Under the pieces are notes generated by a model. It had not been told where the DNA came from. It saw only the letters and a list, made by a program, of their open reading frames with translations, and did not search any database. Both the position numbers and the translations under genes were made by a program. A stretch of DNA of 64,000 nt, taken from NCBI GenBank assembly GCA_964019335.1, contig OZ025692.1:255501-319500 (forward strand), read 5' to 3'. This DNA comes from Diplonema japonicum (Eukaryota; Euglenozoa; Diplonemea; Diplonemida; Diplonemidae). This document shows, in pieces, positions 10,337 through 22,014 of this stretch (the first letter of the stretch is position 1; every line of letters starts with the position of its first letter).

Positions 10337-10876
10337 TCATTCCGTCTGTGTGTCCACATGCACAGTCTGCGGTATGACACTGTCTTGATGGGGCTCGCTA
10401 TGGCAGTTTAAAACTTGCCCCGCTCGTTGGAAGGCTAGGTATTCGATAAAAGTGTTGCTTGTTAAAACAGAAGTGACCCTGCTGTCTGGGTGTGTGCGTG
10501 TGTATGAGTTGAGCAACGAGAGTAGCTTTCGAGGCTCAACAGACGAAAGGCGGTTCAAGAAAGGATACCGGCCGTCAGAGTAGGATTTGAAGACACCCTG
10601 TACATCCCGTTTAATCCCCGCGGAGGGTCTTGTGCAGGTGAGCAGCATCACAGGTGGCTCCCTGTCGTGGTGTAGATGGTCTGGTAGCTCGTAGGCCTCC
10701 CAGTCCCCCTTTATGCTGTAAGATTCTATTGCGCTATTCCCGAAAGGTCCCTTTTGTGCTTCTGTTTCGAACCCTCCCCCAAACCCTTCAGCAGGCTGCA
10801 CCGGGACTGGTGACGCCGCCTGTTGTTTTGCTGCACTCGCTGCTGTTTTTTTTATCTTCTTCTTTGGACGTGGCAT
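10337..10876 (-). CDS. Small protein with basic N-terminus, function unknown
   Basis: 179-residue frame from ATG at 10876, which directly follows AGGAGAAAAAAA on the coding strand, the same A-run context as many genes here. The N-terminus is very basic (MPRPKKKIKKTAASAAKQQ), resembling a nuclear or nucleic-acid-binding tail. The rest is mixed, with LLTCTRPSAGIKRDVQGVF and RLSSVEPRKLLSLLNSYTRTH. The frame is free of low-complexity read-through, which supports it being real. No homologous family recognised. Confidence 0.6.
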   Translation of the reverse strand: MPRPKKKIKKTAASAAKQQAASPVPVQPAEGFGGGFETEAQKGPFGNSAIESYSIKGDWEAYELPDHLHHDREPPVMLLTCTRPSAGIKRDVQGVFKSYSDGRYPFLNRLSSVEPRKLLSLLNSYTRTHPDSRVTSVLTSNTFIEYLAFQRAGQVLNCHSEPHQDSVIPQTVHVDTQTE

Positions 10877-12510
10877 TTTTTTTCTCCTCCCCCCCCCCCC
10901 CCCCAAAGTGGTGGCCTCTTTTTTTTTTTTTTTTTTTGTAAGAAGCGGGGGGCAAAACAATAGAGAGAAAAGATATCGTTTTTTTTTTTTTTTTTTTTTT
11001 TTTGTTTTTGTTTTTGTTTCGTTTTTTTTTTTTTTTTCTCGCTTCTTTTTTGGAGCTGCGGGCGGAACAGGAAAAAAAAAAAGAGGGGGGAGAAAAATCG
11101 TTATCAAAGTTTTTTTTTATAAGGGAAAGAAGGGAGATGTGAGAGATAGGTGACAACAAAAGAGAAAAGAGGGGGGGGGGGGGATGGAAGAAGAAGAAAA
11201 AAAAAAGAGAAAAGAGGGTGATCTTAGGGTATTAATAGGGAGGGATTTCTTTTTTTTTTTTTTTTTCCTTCCGAAATATCGTAGCGAAAAAATGGATTGT
11301 GTCTCAGCAACTTCTTTTTTTTTTTATTCAGTACATCTTTAGCATTTAAAAATAAATCAAGCGGGGGGGGGACAAAAAAAACGAGAGGGGTAAATATAAA
11401 GAACAAGTACCTGCATAGGCCAAGCTTGACTATAAAAGGTTTGCTTTCCCAATAGCCAAGGGGAGACCTGCAAGTACCTGGGAGGATAAAAAATAAAATT
11501 GGGTTTAAAAATATCTAAAAAGAGCAAAGAAGATAGCTCCCCCTTTTTTTTTTTGATTTTTACACATCAGTTTTGAAGGGGAAAAGAAAACTGCGTGCTT
11601 TTCTTTCTTCTTCTTTTTTTTCTTGAAATTACTCCACGAGTTGTGTGAAGAGCCTAAGGTACGAGAAGCCTGGAGAGTCAGGGTGAAAGCCCGGGCTCTA
11701 TTCCAAGTATAGGAGTACCTGAACACATTCCTCTGTAATGATGTTAGCGGCTATTTCCTTTTCTTTACGCGTTACAAATGTGTGCCACTCCGACTATTTC
11801 TCTTTCTCTTTTTTTTTTCTTTCTTTCTTTTACTTTCATAGTTATTTCTTCCCGGCCCTCTTTCCTCAGATAAAAAAGAGAAAAAAAAAGAAAAAACTAA
11901 AACCATGCTCCAAAAAGAAATCAAAGGGAGAAAAAAAAAAAAAAAAAACAGGGGTGAAAAAAAAAAAAACACTGGGAAAACACAAAAAAAAAAAAGAAAA
12001 AGAAATGATCAGCGAGAAAAGGAAGAAGGTGAGGGGAAAAAGAGAAGAAAAAAAAAGATAGGACCAGCCTCAAATCCTTTTTTGCCTGAAGTTTCTTATT
12101 CCGGTAAGCTTTTTTGGCAGATGTCCTCTTTTTTTTCTTCTTTTTTTCCCCCTCTATCCTATCCTTCAAAATTCGCCCCCTTTGAAAAAAAATTAAAACC
12201 ATTACCTTTTTTTTTGGTTCCCCACCCCCCCCACCCCGGATTTTTTTTCTTCTTTTTCATTTTTTTTATTGTATTTTTTTTTTTTTTTTTTTTTTTCCCC
12301 CAAACCCTAACCCTCTCTTTTCCTTTTTCTTCTTCCTTTTTCTCGTTGCGAAAAAAGAAAAAGGAGGGTGGCAGAGGGGTCGGGAGAGAGAGTAAAAAAA
12401 AAAAAAAAAAAAAGAAGAAGAAAAAGAATGAAACGACAACGACAGCAACTAAAAAAGAAAATACACATGCAATCACATTTGTTTCCCCCCCCTTTTTTTT
12501 TTCCTCTCCC
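10877..12510. other. Low-complexity intergenic region
   Basis: Poly-T and poly-A runs alternate with G- or C-runs (14-nt C-run at 10891-10904, G-run at 11171-11182). Short mixed islands at 11400-11480, 11630-11740 and 12060-12120 carry the repeated string AAGTACCTG but no sustained codon-like frame. I see no gene. Confidence 0.55.
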
Positions 12511-13169
12511 CTAGTCCTTCTTCGTGCTCTTTACCTTCTCCACGACGGTTTTAGCAGCTGCCTCAATTTGCTTGGTTTTCTTCAGAACTTCGCTCTGCAG
12601 CCCGCCCACAATCCTCACATCGTTTCCGTACTTCTTGATCATGAAGGGCTCCTCAATGTACTTCGAGAATAAAATGGCAGAAATGTGGCAAATGGCCGCA
12701 ATAACCCCCACCCTGTATGATGAGGTGATCAAAGCAGCACCGTAGTAACCAGCGTAACCCATCACAGCCTCTGTAGGTTTTTTTTTCTTTCTTTCTTTCT
12801 TTCTTTTTTTTTTTTTTTCATACCGGGGTTGTTCAGGTACCTGTAGATGCCAGAGTACGTGATTTTGTGAGGCACAGAGGTGATGAAAAAATCACCGTAA
12901 AACCAACCGAAGTCGCCCAGCACAGTGTGCACTGCGTTCGATACGTACAGGTTCAAACCGACAAGGAGCTGTTTGAAAATGGTTTTTTTTTTTTTTTTTT
13001 TTTTTTTTTTCTTTTTTTTTTTGTATGTCATACGATCCCGCAGCTGATCTTGAAACAGTAAAACGGGTAGTCACCAGGCCTGATGATGGTGTTCTCCGGC
13101 ATGAACGCGAAACAATGCCAGCACACCACTGTGAACAACGCGTGGTTCATCGTCAGCGACAGGTTGTAA

Positions 13170-13202
<33 letters not shown>

Positions 13203-14399
13203 CCTTCCCCCTCCATACTTTTTCCAGCTGTCGAACGCGTTCTGCGGGGACGAGAACTGCTTCACCCAGAACCCTTCCTCGGACTGCTTCTTCATGATTG
13301 TTCCGAGCCCCACGGTGTGGATCAACCTCCACATCGCAAGATGCACAACGTGCCACTCCCACCCCTGCACGGTAAAGGCAATAATGGAAGTGTAGATCAC
13401 AACCAAAAACGTAAACACATCAGCAGCATGGTAGGGAGACAGGTTGAATAGCAATATCATATCACGCTTCTGTGAAAAGAAACCCCATTGGTCACGGAAG
13501 GTGAGGGACTCCTTCTCGCGAAGCTCCTGTGTGGGGGTGCCCATCTGCCCGTAGATCTTTTCGATATGCGGGTTCTCAACCAAAACCAGAAACACCATCT
13601 GGCAAATGTGCGCGAAAACCGAGCAGTAGAAAACGACGTATGACTGCGAAACAAGTGACAACCCGTAGTAGAAACAGTACCCAACGGTGTACATAGGGTG
13701 CGGGAACATCTGGAAAATCCCATCGAAGTTCAGCTCGCCCTCCAAAAGGAAGAAAAAGTCCCCCCAGTACCAAGCGAAATTTCCAAGAACACGGTGAGCG
13801 TCCGATTTGGACCAAGCTGCAAATGCCATCAAAAGAAGGCCAATTACGTAGAACATGATATCACCAAGCCCGATAGATTCAGGGATTTCAAAGTAAACCA
13901 CGGCAAAGACGAGGTAAGAGACGAAATCGTTCGCCAGGATAATGTTGACGACAACCCTGAAGAAGATCCAAGCATTGAACTCGTTCGGGTACGCGTCGAG
14001 CTTGTAGGGAATTTCTTTCCCGCTGTTCTTCAGTACGACACCGTGTTCCAGTGCCTTTGCAAGCCAGCTGAACCTGTTCTCTTTTATAATCGCTCCGAAC
14101 GTTTCAGAAAATTTCATTTCCTTTGATTGCACCCACAACATGTACCCGATACCAGCGTTGTACATAAACCTCCAGAACATAAAATTCAGGATGTAGAACC
14201 ACTTTGGTAGGACTCCGGACATCATCACTGTCAGTGCTGTGATGCTGAAACACACGATGTAAACCTGTGTAGGAAGACACTTCAATGCCCTTACTGATGT
14301 TAGTTCGTCGGCAAAGCTGGTGGTTTCCGGCATCAGAAACCTCTCGCCTGTTTTGAGACTCTTCGCATTCTTCTCGCTTTCTAATGGTAGCTTCTCCAT
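12511..14399 (-). CDS. Phosphatidylethanolamine N-methyltransferase, CHO2-like
   Basis: Exons 14399-13219, 13172-13034, 12968-12824 and 12770-12511 join in phase to 574 residues. Multiple membrane helices run through the protein, with the CHO2 signatures FPHPMYTVGYCFYYGLSL, VFLVLVENPHIEKIYG and, across the last splice, RYLNNPEAVMGYAGYYG. The last spans an exon junction, which strongly supports the model. CHO2 transfers methyl groups from S-adenosylmethionine to phosphatidylethanolamine in the ER on the way to phosphatidylcholine. The yeast enzyme is much longer (about 870 residues), so this is a compact version. Introns are 46, 65 and 53 nt, all with GTATG donors and A-tracts before the acceptor. 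ATG at 14399 follows AAAGAAAAAA; the frame upstream is homopolymer-derived. Confidence 0.92.
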
Positions 14400-14850
14400 T
14401 TTTTTCTTTACTCCCTCCTCCTTTTTTTTTCTTTTTTTTCGGGACAATAGGAGGGGGGGGGGGGGGGGGGAATTAACAAAAAAAAACTTCAAAAAAAAAG
14501 GGGGGGCGAAAGTCGAAAGACTCCTTTTTTTTCCCGGAGGGGAGGGTTTTTTTTTTTTTAAAATGTTTCTAACTGCAGTCTCTCTTTTCATTTTTTTCTT
14601 CATTTTTTTTTCTATATTTCTTGTTGTTATTCTTTTTCTACTTCTCCCCCCCCCCCCCCCCTTAAGGAAACATGGTGCATGTATTTATAAAAACTTCTAA
14701 AAAAAAGAATAAAAATCGCAAAAAATCGACAAAAAAAAGGGGGTAAAAAAAAAGTAAGAAACATTTATAACTAAGGGAGAGGAGGAAGGGTGATTATAAA
14801 ACAAACAAACAAAGAAGAAGAAAGAGAAAAAAAAACACACACACACACGA
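14400..14850. other. Intergenic homopolymer-rich DNA
   Basis: Contains a G-run of about 18 nt (14453-14470), a C-run of about 16 nt (14647-14662), A-runs and a short (CA)n stretch at 14836-14848. No gene seen. Confidence 0.6.
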
Positions 14851-14905
14851 TCAGCCAGCAGCCTCAGCCTCCATGCGTTTAGTCAAGTACTGGTCGCATA
14901 GCTTC

Positions 14906-14955
<50 letters not shown>

Positions 14956-15964
14956 TTGTGGGTTATTCTTCTCCCACCCAGCCATAGCAGTTGCTCACCC
15001 GGTAGTACATTACCTGGTCTTCCAGCTGAGCCATGCCAGCATTCCAGACTTGCCGTTCGATCTCGTGCTCCAACAGATCCGAGTGGACTTTCTTCCGCAA
15101 CGTGACGAAAAAACTTTTCACCTCCTTGTTGATCTTGGCGGTCGAGGCAGCCCCAGTAATAGTGTCGATTTTGCTGTCCAGGATTTCCGAGTACTGCTGC
15201 TGGAGATGTACATGCTTGTCCTGCATCGATTTGAACATTGCCGATGAGTGCTGCCCGCCTTTAGCCCCCGACTGCGCCCCGCTTGACCCACCCCCCGACG
15301 AGTATTTCAACTGTCCTTCCAAAAGTCTTACCTTTGCTTCTAAAGACTGTATTTTAGCATCTCTCTGCTGCATTGTCACAGATGCCGGTTCTGCAGGGGT
15401 GGTTCCCGTCGTCCGTTGCTGGTCTCTCATCTCTTCGACCTCTTTTGTGAGTTTTTGGTTCTTCTTGTGGAGCTTTTTCATGACAGACTCCGCGATTTGA
15501 AGCTTTCTTTCGCTTTCTTTATCGTTTCGATTTGTGGTCTGTTGCCGTCCCGACACGCCGGTGATGCTTTTCCCCACAGGGATCCTCCCTGTGCTTGCGC
15601 TGCGTGCTGTTAAAATAGGCGGGGTGATCTGCGGGGATCGTGCTGTTAGCTTTGCAGAGGAAGTGAGAAGTTCTGTTTTTTGCGATTGGAGCTCCTCGAA
15701 GACCTTTAGACTGTCCTGGATGTTGCTGGGGAGGGTGAGCAGGAAGTCCCCCTTCGCTCCACCATCCTGCCCGCCGGACAGATCCAGCGACTGCGAGGTG
15801 GCCGAGAATTCTTGTTTTGAAAGAGCTTTTCTCGCTGTGCTGTTTGGCACCTCTGACGTTGCTGGTCTTGCGGCCCACAAACCGGTTTTAACCTCCCCAC
15901 CCCCACTCGATGTTTCGCGAGCTGCGCTAAACCGCTGCACCTGCGATGTAGGTGGAGGTGGCAT
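14851..15964 (-). CDS. Coiled-coil protein, function unknown
   Basis: Two exons: 15964-14999 and 14901-14851, 338 residues. The N-terminal third is Ser/Ala/Gly-rich and looks disordered. Coiled-coil segments follow (SERKLQIAESVMKKLHKKNQKLTKEVEEM, then DAKIQSLEAKVRLLEGQL) and a helical end (LLEHEIERQVWNAGMAQLEDQVMYY). The intron donor GTGAGC lies just after codon CGG and the acceptor follows a roughly 40-nt A-tract; splicing adds LCDQYLTKRMEAEAAG and a stop. Without splicing the frame would end YRVSNCYGWVGEE. The intron is 97 nt, the longest here apart from the tRNA-bearing one. ATG follows GAGGGGAAAAAAA. No family recognised; a cytoskeletal or flagellar role would be a guess. Confidence 0.75.
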
Positions 15965-16223
15965 TTTTTTTCCCCTCCCCCCCCCCCCCCTCTGCCTTTT
16001 TCTTGAAAATTGTTGTTACACTATTTATGCAGTGGTCAAATAGAAGAAAAAAAAGAGAAAAAAAAAAGGTTACACGATGTTATACCAGGTGGGGGGGATA
16101 AAAGATATAAAAAAACACACTGGGTAATATTAAAAAAAGCGGGAGGGGATGAGGAGAGAGGGGGGGATTTTAATTTTCTTTTAAAACCACACTGTCAGAA
16201 AAAAGGGGTGGTGATGACTGCAG

Positions 16224-16358
16224 TTACTGAAGCATTGAGTACCTGATGGGGGGGGGGGGGGGGGGGGAGGGGTGTGTTTTTTTTTTCCCCATACCTTGGT
16301 TGACCATCTGAAGTGATATGGCTCAACAGACTGTCGACTTCGTTTTGAGACAATTCCT

Positions 16359-16397
<39 letters not shown>

Positions 16398-17625
16398 CCC
16401 GTATAAAATTCTGCCCTTTCCCCCTCACATACCCCAGTACAGAGAGTATCGCCTCCAATCTAGACCGGTCAACGATTCCTGTAGCCGCCTCGTTCATGTT
16501 GATAGAGTTCAGGTCGAACACCGAAAATGGGAGATTTTCTTTTTTCGTCTGTTTCTTCGGTGCTGCGGTTTCCTCTTTTGCCTCACCCTGCTCGTCCTTA
16601 ACCTCGTCCTCCCTCTTCCGTTTTCTGCACCCTCCGGCATCCTCGTGCAACTTTTTGAGTGATTTTAAAAACTTCGCCCCGTGGGAAATCTGCAACGATT
16701 CGTAAAGCATATCGCAAGTCGCGCTGAGTTCGAACCCTGCGGGAGTGGCCTCATCGGCGGCGTTCAAAAGTGTAACAAAAGTTTTCTTCACACAACGAAC
16801 CGCCTTCAAGTTTCCATCATGCTCCCAAGTGTGCGGAAGGCACACTGTTGTAACAGATATTTCACCCTCCGACCTGTACGTGAAGGTGGCGAAGGTAGTC
16901 CATGTGGGTACCGCGGTCAAGTCCAGATCGATTTGCTCCATTGCGTGACGTTTTGCAGCCTCGACGGGGTTGGAGTCACCGTCGGCGATGGGACCACCCA
17001 CCAACCGGTTTCCCTCCTTCACAATGAGCTCGAAGCTTTTTGTGATCAAGGCCGAGGGTGCCTTGCTGAGGAGAAGCACGACGACATTCTTCTCCGCTCG
17101 CTCCGGTTCGGGAACAGCTTCTCTGGCCTCGCCCTCGCCCACCTCGATAGTCCCGCACTCTAAGGGGAAGACAGGTGACGTTTCTTGTGAATACAGACAG
17201 TCGATTTCTAGCAACGTATTTGGTAGATTTGTCCTGTGTCTGTGGGCTTGGACAACGTCAAGTAACGTCCGCTTTTGCTTGTGCTGTCCAGCAAATAGAG
17301 GAGTTGAGACTGCGTGGACCACAGGTGGCAGGATTAACATTGCCTCTGTGATGGGGGAGGGCACAGGGGTGCAGACGGCGTGCACCACCTGCGCCTTTAA
17401 AACTTCTGCGATATTTTGTTGAACCTGACCGTGGTGTTGGTGTTGATGCTGGTGATGTTGTTGTTGGTGTTGAAGTTGGTGTTGATGCTGGTGGTGATGT
17501 TGGTGGTGGTGGTGGCCTCCTCCCTTCTTCCCGCCCCATTCGGTGTTCCCGTACCTGCTCTTCCCTTTTCCTTTTCCTTTTCCTTTTCCCTTCCCTCCTT
17601 TCTGCCATCCTCCGGTGTTTTCCAT
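16224..17625 (-). CDS. DBC1/CCAR-like regulatory protein with His/Gln-rich N-terminus
   Basis: Exons 17625-16433, 16360-16295 and 16242-16224, 425 residues. The N-terminus is a GKGKGK stretch then a His/Gln-rich tract (HHHHQHHHQHQHQ). The central part (about residues 180-300) reads NVVVLLLSKAP...GGPIADGDSNPVEAAKRHAMEQIDLDL...WTTFATFTYRSEG...VCLPHTWEH, matching the order of conserved elements in the inactive Nudix-like domain of DBC1/CCAR proteins. After a Lys/Glu-rich linker comes an EF-hand-like segment, SRLEAILSVLG, joined across intron 1 to EELSQNEVDSLLSHI, again as in CCAR1. CCAR proteins act in transcription and splicing regulation. Introns are 72 and 52 nt; the second holds a roughly 20-nt C-run. 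Family membership is by motif order only. Confidence 0.72.
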
Positions 17626-18495
17626 TTTTTTTTTGTTTTCCCTGTGAAAAAATGGAATTAAAAAAAAAAAATTGGTTCTTGTAGAAAAAATTCCGAAAGA
17701 TAAGAAAAAAAAAGGGGGGTGGGAAATTGGGGACAGGGGGGGAATAAAAAAACGGGGGGGGGTATGTATTTGCTATATGAAGAAGGAAAAAAAAAGTTTT
17801 TTTTTTAAATAATAGGAGGGAGAGAGGGGGTACTTTTACCTGGCTGGAGACGGGAAAAAAAGAATTTGCACAGCAGTGGGGTGGGGGAAGAACACAGTTC
17901 AGTTCTGCCCTTCTTTTTTTTTTTTTTTTTTCCATGGCTTGTTATTCTTCTTTTTTTTTTTTATTCAACCCTCCTATGGTTTCTCCCGAGAAAAAAAAAA
18001 TAAATAGGGGGTGGGGAACACTTTTAAAACAAAAATAACAGTAATCGCAGAGGTAGGAGGGATGTTTGGGGTTTGGAAAAGTAAACAGGGGAAAGGGGAA
18101 ATAAAAATGAAAGAGGAAAATGAGAGGAATATGATGCACGTGTGTTGGTGTGTGTTTGTATTTTTTCTTTTTAATCTTTCTTCTTTTTATTCAAAAATTA
18201 TTTTGCTGATGGTGTTATAAGGAGAGGAGGATGGGGTATTGCCTTAAAAAAAAAAATAAGGGGGAAGGAGGGGGAAAGGCTTTTTGGGGAGAAAAAAAAA
18301 TTGATGGGTCACACTCTCCCTCCCCCCTGTTCACAAAACCACCTGACAGGGAGAGGATATTCCAGAAAAAAAAAAGGGTTTCTTTTGTTTTTTTTTTCCC
18401 CCCTACACTCTTTCGACACTTCTTCTTTTTTTCTCTTCTTCACACCCAACCTCTGTTTAATACAACACATAAAATAAAAAGAAAAAACCGAAATT
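17626..18495. other. Intergenic homopolymer-rich DNA
   Basis: Immediately upstream of the 17625 start, the coding strand has a T-rich tract ending TTTTCACAG before GGAAAACA(A)n-ATG, which could be a 5'-UTR splice acceptor. The rest is A/T runs and purine-rich spacer with no supported gene. Confidence 0.5.
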
Positions 18496-19734
18496 CTATG
18501 CGCTCTTCTTCTCCTTCTTGTCCTTCTTCTCTTTCTTCTCCTTCTTTTCCTTCTTCTCTTTCTTCTCCTTCTTCGCCTTCTTGGGCTCCTCCTCAGCGTC
18601 CGCAGACAGCGCACGCTTCTTGGTGGCCTCCGCCTCGGGAAGGAGCTTAACGGACTCCCCCTTCTTGGGGAAACCGGAGATGCCGAGGTCCTATAATTAG
18701 TAGTTTCTCAAAATAAAAAATTTTAAAAATACATACGTGCCAAGCAGTCTCGTTGTCCCTGTTGCCGGTGTAATCGGCGTAGTTCTTGGCCCAGTCCTTA
18801 GGGGTCTTGTCGTTGACACGGCCGTACTGGTCGAGGAGGCCCTGGGAGGTCATGAGCTTCTTGTGCTTGGCCATGGGGCCGAGACCCCATCTCCTGGGGT
18901 ATGTGTCCCTGTCCATGATCACACGCTTGATCTTGGCGACAATACCGTGGTCGCAGGTGCCCATGACGGATGTGGTCATCATGGCAATTCCGAGCGCCAC
19001 GACCTCACCCTTCGTGCTCATCATGGCCACCTCGTCACCGACGTTGATGCCGTCCTCGAAGCGGAGCAGACCGGGCATCATGAGCTTCGCACCGAAGCAG
19101 ATGGCGTTCACAGAGGTGTCCTTCAGAACAAGCCTCTTCTTACCGACCAGAACCATCTCGCAAGGGAGGATGACCCTTCGCAGGTACGACTCGTCCTTCT
19201 TGTTGTCCATCGTCCACTTGGCGTCCAGAACGTCGTGCATCGTCACTAGGCCGGTGTTCTCAGACAGATGGCCGGTCCTGCTCCTCCTCAGCTCCTGCAT
19301 GTGGCCACCGGTGCCCAGCATCAGACCCATGTGCACGCACAGAGTCCTGATGTATGTGCCGGCCTCGCATGACACCCTGAAGAGCGCAAGGTGCCTGGAC
19401 TTGTCGTACTCGATGAGGCTGGACTCGTAGATGGTCCTGATTCGGAGTTGTCTCTTCACTGCTGCGACAACGGGCGGTCGCTGGAACACAGCACCTTTTT
19501 TTTTGTTTGTTTGTTTTGTTTTTTTTAAGGGAGATTATGTACCGGTCAGCTTCTGCATCGCCTCTTCAAGCTTCTTTTGTTTCACGGCGTCGTGCAGACG
19601 GAGCACGCAGATGTACTCTTTACCGGCGTTCTGCTGGGACTTCACCAGCCTAGTGGCCCTGTTCAGGCAGATCACGAGCGAACCAGTCACCTTGGGGTCG
19701 AGGGTACCAGAGTGACCAGTTTTGTCAACCTGAG

Positions 19735-19782
<48 letters not shown>

Positions 19783-20059
19783 CCTGAAGGATTTTCTTGA
19801 TCCAAGACACGACTTCGTGGCTGCTGGGGTTGGACGGCTTGTCCAAGTTGCACATTCCGTAGGCGAGGTGCTCCTCCATGGACCTCCTAAGGGGGCATGA
19901 CCCTCCGTTGGGGAGGGGGGTGTAGTGGCTTGTCCTCACGTTCAGCTTATCGATATTCTTCATCAACATGGGCCACTGCTTGCAGTTCAGTTCGGACTTA
20001 TCGCAATTCTCCAGCGTGAAGTCATTGTCCAGGTAGATCTTGTTGAAATCCTTAGGCAT
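18496..20059 (-). CDS. CBF5: Dyskerin/CBF5, H/ACA RNA-guided pseudouridine synthase
   Basis: Exons 20059-19784, 19729-19543, 19494-18737 and 18690-18496 give 471 residues, a normal length. The order is dyskerin-like N-terminus ([15 protein letters not shown]), the catalytic TruB motif [33 protein letters not shown] whose Asp is the nucleophile, [37 protein letters not shown], then the PUA domain ([34 protein letters not shown]) and a KEKK-repeat nucleolar tail. It converts uridine to pseudouridine in rRNA and snRNA within H/ACA RNPs and is a telomerase RNP component in many eukaryotes. The catalytic motif begins right at an exon boundary. Introns are 54, 48 and 46 nt. The start follows AAGAAAA. 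Assignment is secure. Confidence 0.98.
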
Positions 20060-20304
20060 TTTTCTTTTTTTTTTTGTTTTTTTTCTATCCCTCCTTTTTT
20101 TTTCTTTTCTTTTTTTTTTTCTGCGCAATTTTTATCTTTAAAAAAGGGGGGGGAAGGGGATATAAATATATATAAAAAAAAAAAAAGTGCTATTGTGTTA
20201 TGGAGTTTTTTTTTATTTTTATTTTTTTTATTTTTTTTTATTTGGTGTAAATGGTATTGTTGTTTTTTTCTTCTTTTTTTTTTTTTTTTTTCCTTTTTCC
20301 CCGT

Positions 20305-20871
20305 TTATTCGTCGTCCTTCTTTTCTTCAGGGGCGGGTGCTTCCTCCGCAGCGGGTTCGGGTTCGGGTTCGGGTTCAGGTGTTGGTTCCGGTTTCTCCTC
20401 CGGCTTTTCCTCTTCGGGCTTGGGTTCCTCTTTAGCTTCCTCCTTTTGCGGTTCTACCTCTGATTCTTTAGCAGCCTCTGCCTCTGGCTCTGCTTCTTTT
20501 TGTTCCTCTTCCTTTACGGGTGCGTGCATTTTGTCCCATTCCTGCTTGGTATATAGGCGCAGCAGCTTTGACTCACCCACCGTATCGATAACTGCCATTC
20601 CACCCAGGCAGGCCACAGCCTTGTTTTGCTCTGCCTCATCAAGATCCCCAATCATGACAGACACCTGATCTGGGTGCTGCAGGATTTTGAGGATAAATTC
20701 AGCTACTTTTGGGTTCTCGTCAATCCCTGCCATGCTCTCCAGCCCGAGATTATTCCAACCCCCTTTGTCACCTGCCTCTGTCGGGATGCTCTTCCCGTCT
20801 GCTACGAGATTTTTTGTAAAGCAAGACACCTGAGTCTCTGCACTCTCCCCACCGCATATCATGTTCCCCAT
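20305..20871 (-). CDS. Acidic EP-repeat protein with possible N-myristoylation signal
   Basis: 188-residue intronless frame. It starts MGNMICGGESAE: Gly2 with Cys6 is compatible with N-myristoylation plus palmitoylation, although position 6 is not Ser/Thr. Residues 30-115 look folded (GGWNNLGLESMAGIDENPKVAEFILKILQHPDQVSVMIGDLDEAEQNKAVACLGGM). The C-terminal 70 residues are low-complexity Glu/Pro/Lys with PEPEPEPEP runs. The same kind of EP repeat occurs in the neighbouring ADF-H gene. ATG follows a 13-nt A-run. No family recognised; membrane association is an inference. Confidence 0.7.
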   Translation of the reverse strand: MGNMICGGESAETQVSCFTKNLVADGKSIPTEAGDKGGWNNLGLESMAGIDENPKVAEFILKILQHPDQVSVMIGDLDEAEQNKAVACLGGMAVIDTVGESKLLRLYTKQEWDKMHAPVKEEEQKEAEPEAEAAKESEVEPQKEEAKEEPKPEEEKPEEKPEPTPEPEPEPEPAAEEAPAPEEKKDDE

Positions 20872-20915
20872 TTTTTTTTTTTTTTTTTTTTTTTTAATAC
20901 TTTTTTTTTTTTTTT

Positions 20916-20952
<37 letters not shown>

Positions 20953-21954
20953 GAATGGTAAAAATCGGAGGAAAGGGGGGGAAACGGGGTGGAAATAAAA
21001 AAAAAAAGGAGGGGGGGAAAAAAAAAAAAGAAACCCTTTTTTTTCTCGTTTTTACACTCTCCCCTATAAAAAAAAAAACAAAACAAAAAAAGAGAAAATT
21101 AAAGAGAAAAAAAAAAAGAAGTCTCTCTGCTCTCCCTGCCTTTGTGAGACATTTGTTTGAATTGTCTTTTTTTTTTTTTCCCACCTTCTTTTTTTTCCCT
21201 CTTCGGAATCGGAAGAAGGGGGTAATTCTTTTTTGATTTTTTTTTCGAAAAAAAAGAAAAAGGCAAGGGGACGGGGAATATGGATAGAAGGCTTTAAAAT
21301 AAATCTATTCATGTAAATATGAAAAGGGGGGGGGGAGAAAGAAAGAAAGAAAAATAAAGAGAAAAGAGTGCACAGGAAACTTGCTTCTTGTCCTCTTTCT
21401 CTTTCCCCTCTACCTTCTTTCTTTCTTCTATTTTAATTTTCTTTTTGAAAGGGAACAGAGGGTGTTGTGGCCTTTGTATTTGATGCACACACAAAGAGAA
21501 AAGAAAGAGAGAGAGAAAAAAAAAAAGAGAGCAAAAAAAAACAACGCAGGTTGCTGTGGGAAAGGGAAGAAAAGAATTTTATACCCTCCTCAGTTTACCG
21601 CTGTTTTTTTTTTTTTTTTTCCACTAATTTTATTTTTCTCGCCTTTTCTATTCCTTTTTTTTTCTTCACCTACACTTTTCCCTAAACAAAAAAAAAAAGA
21701 AACCGAGAGAGGGACACAAAGAAAAAGAAAAATCAAAAAAAACAAAACCAAGGCGATATTCTTTTTCTTTTTCTTCTTTCATTTTGATGAGCAATTGTAT
21801 ACCATATTGAAAAGAAGTGTTTACAAATTAAAGTGGGGATGGGACGTGTGGGAAAAAGAAAAAAAAAATACACAACAGATAACTCAGCGGGGCTTTTTTT
21901 TTTTTTTTTTCTTTCGTTCAGCTCACCCGTCTGAAAAAAAAAAGCAATCTGTCA

Positions 21955-21991
<37 letters not shown>

Positions 21992-22014
21992 CCAACACTT
22001 CTTTTCCCCTCCTC
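20872..22014. other. Low-complexity intergenic region
   Basis: Dense A- and T-runs (for example 20869-20895, 20921-20951, 21960-21991) with purine-rich spacers. Open frames are poly-Lys or poly-Phe artefacts. No gene or RNA seen. Confidence 0.65.

Noticed and set aside
16715..16745. tRNA-like B box (GAGTTCGAACCC) on the plus strand
   Set aside because: It lies inside the DBC1/CCAR-like coding exon and no cloverleaf can be drawn around it.
17258..17935. 225-codon minus-strand frame overlapping the DBC1/CCAR-like gene start
   Set aside because: Shadow frame: the overlapping gene has the domain content, and the upstream part is homopolymer-derived.
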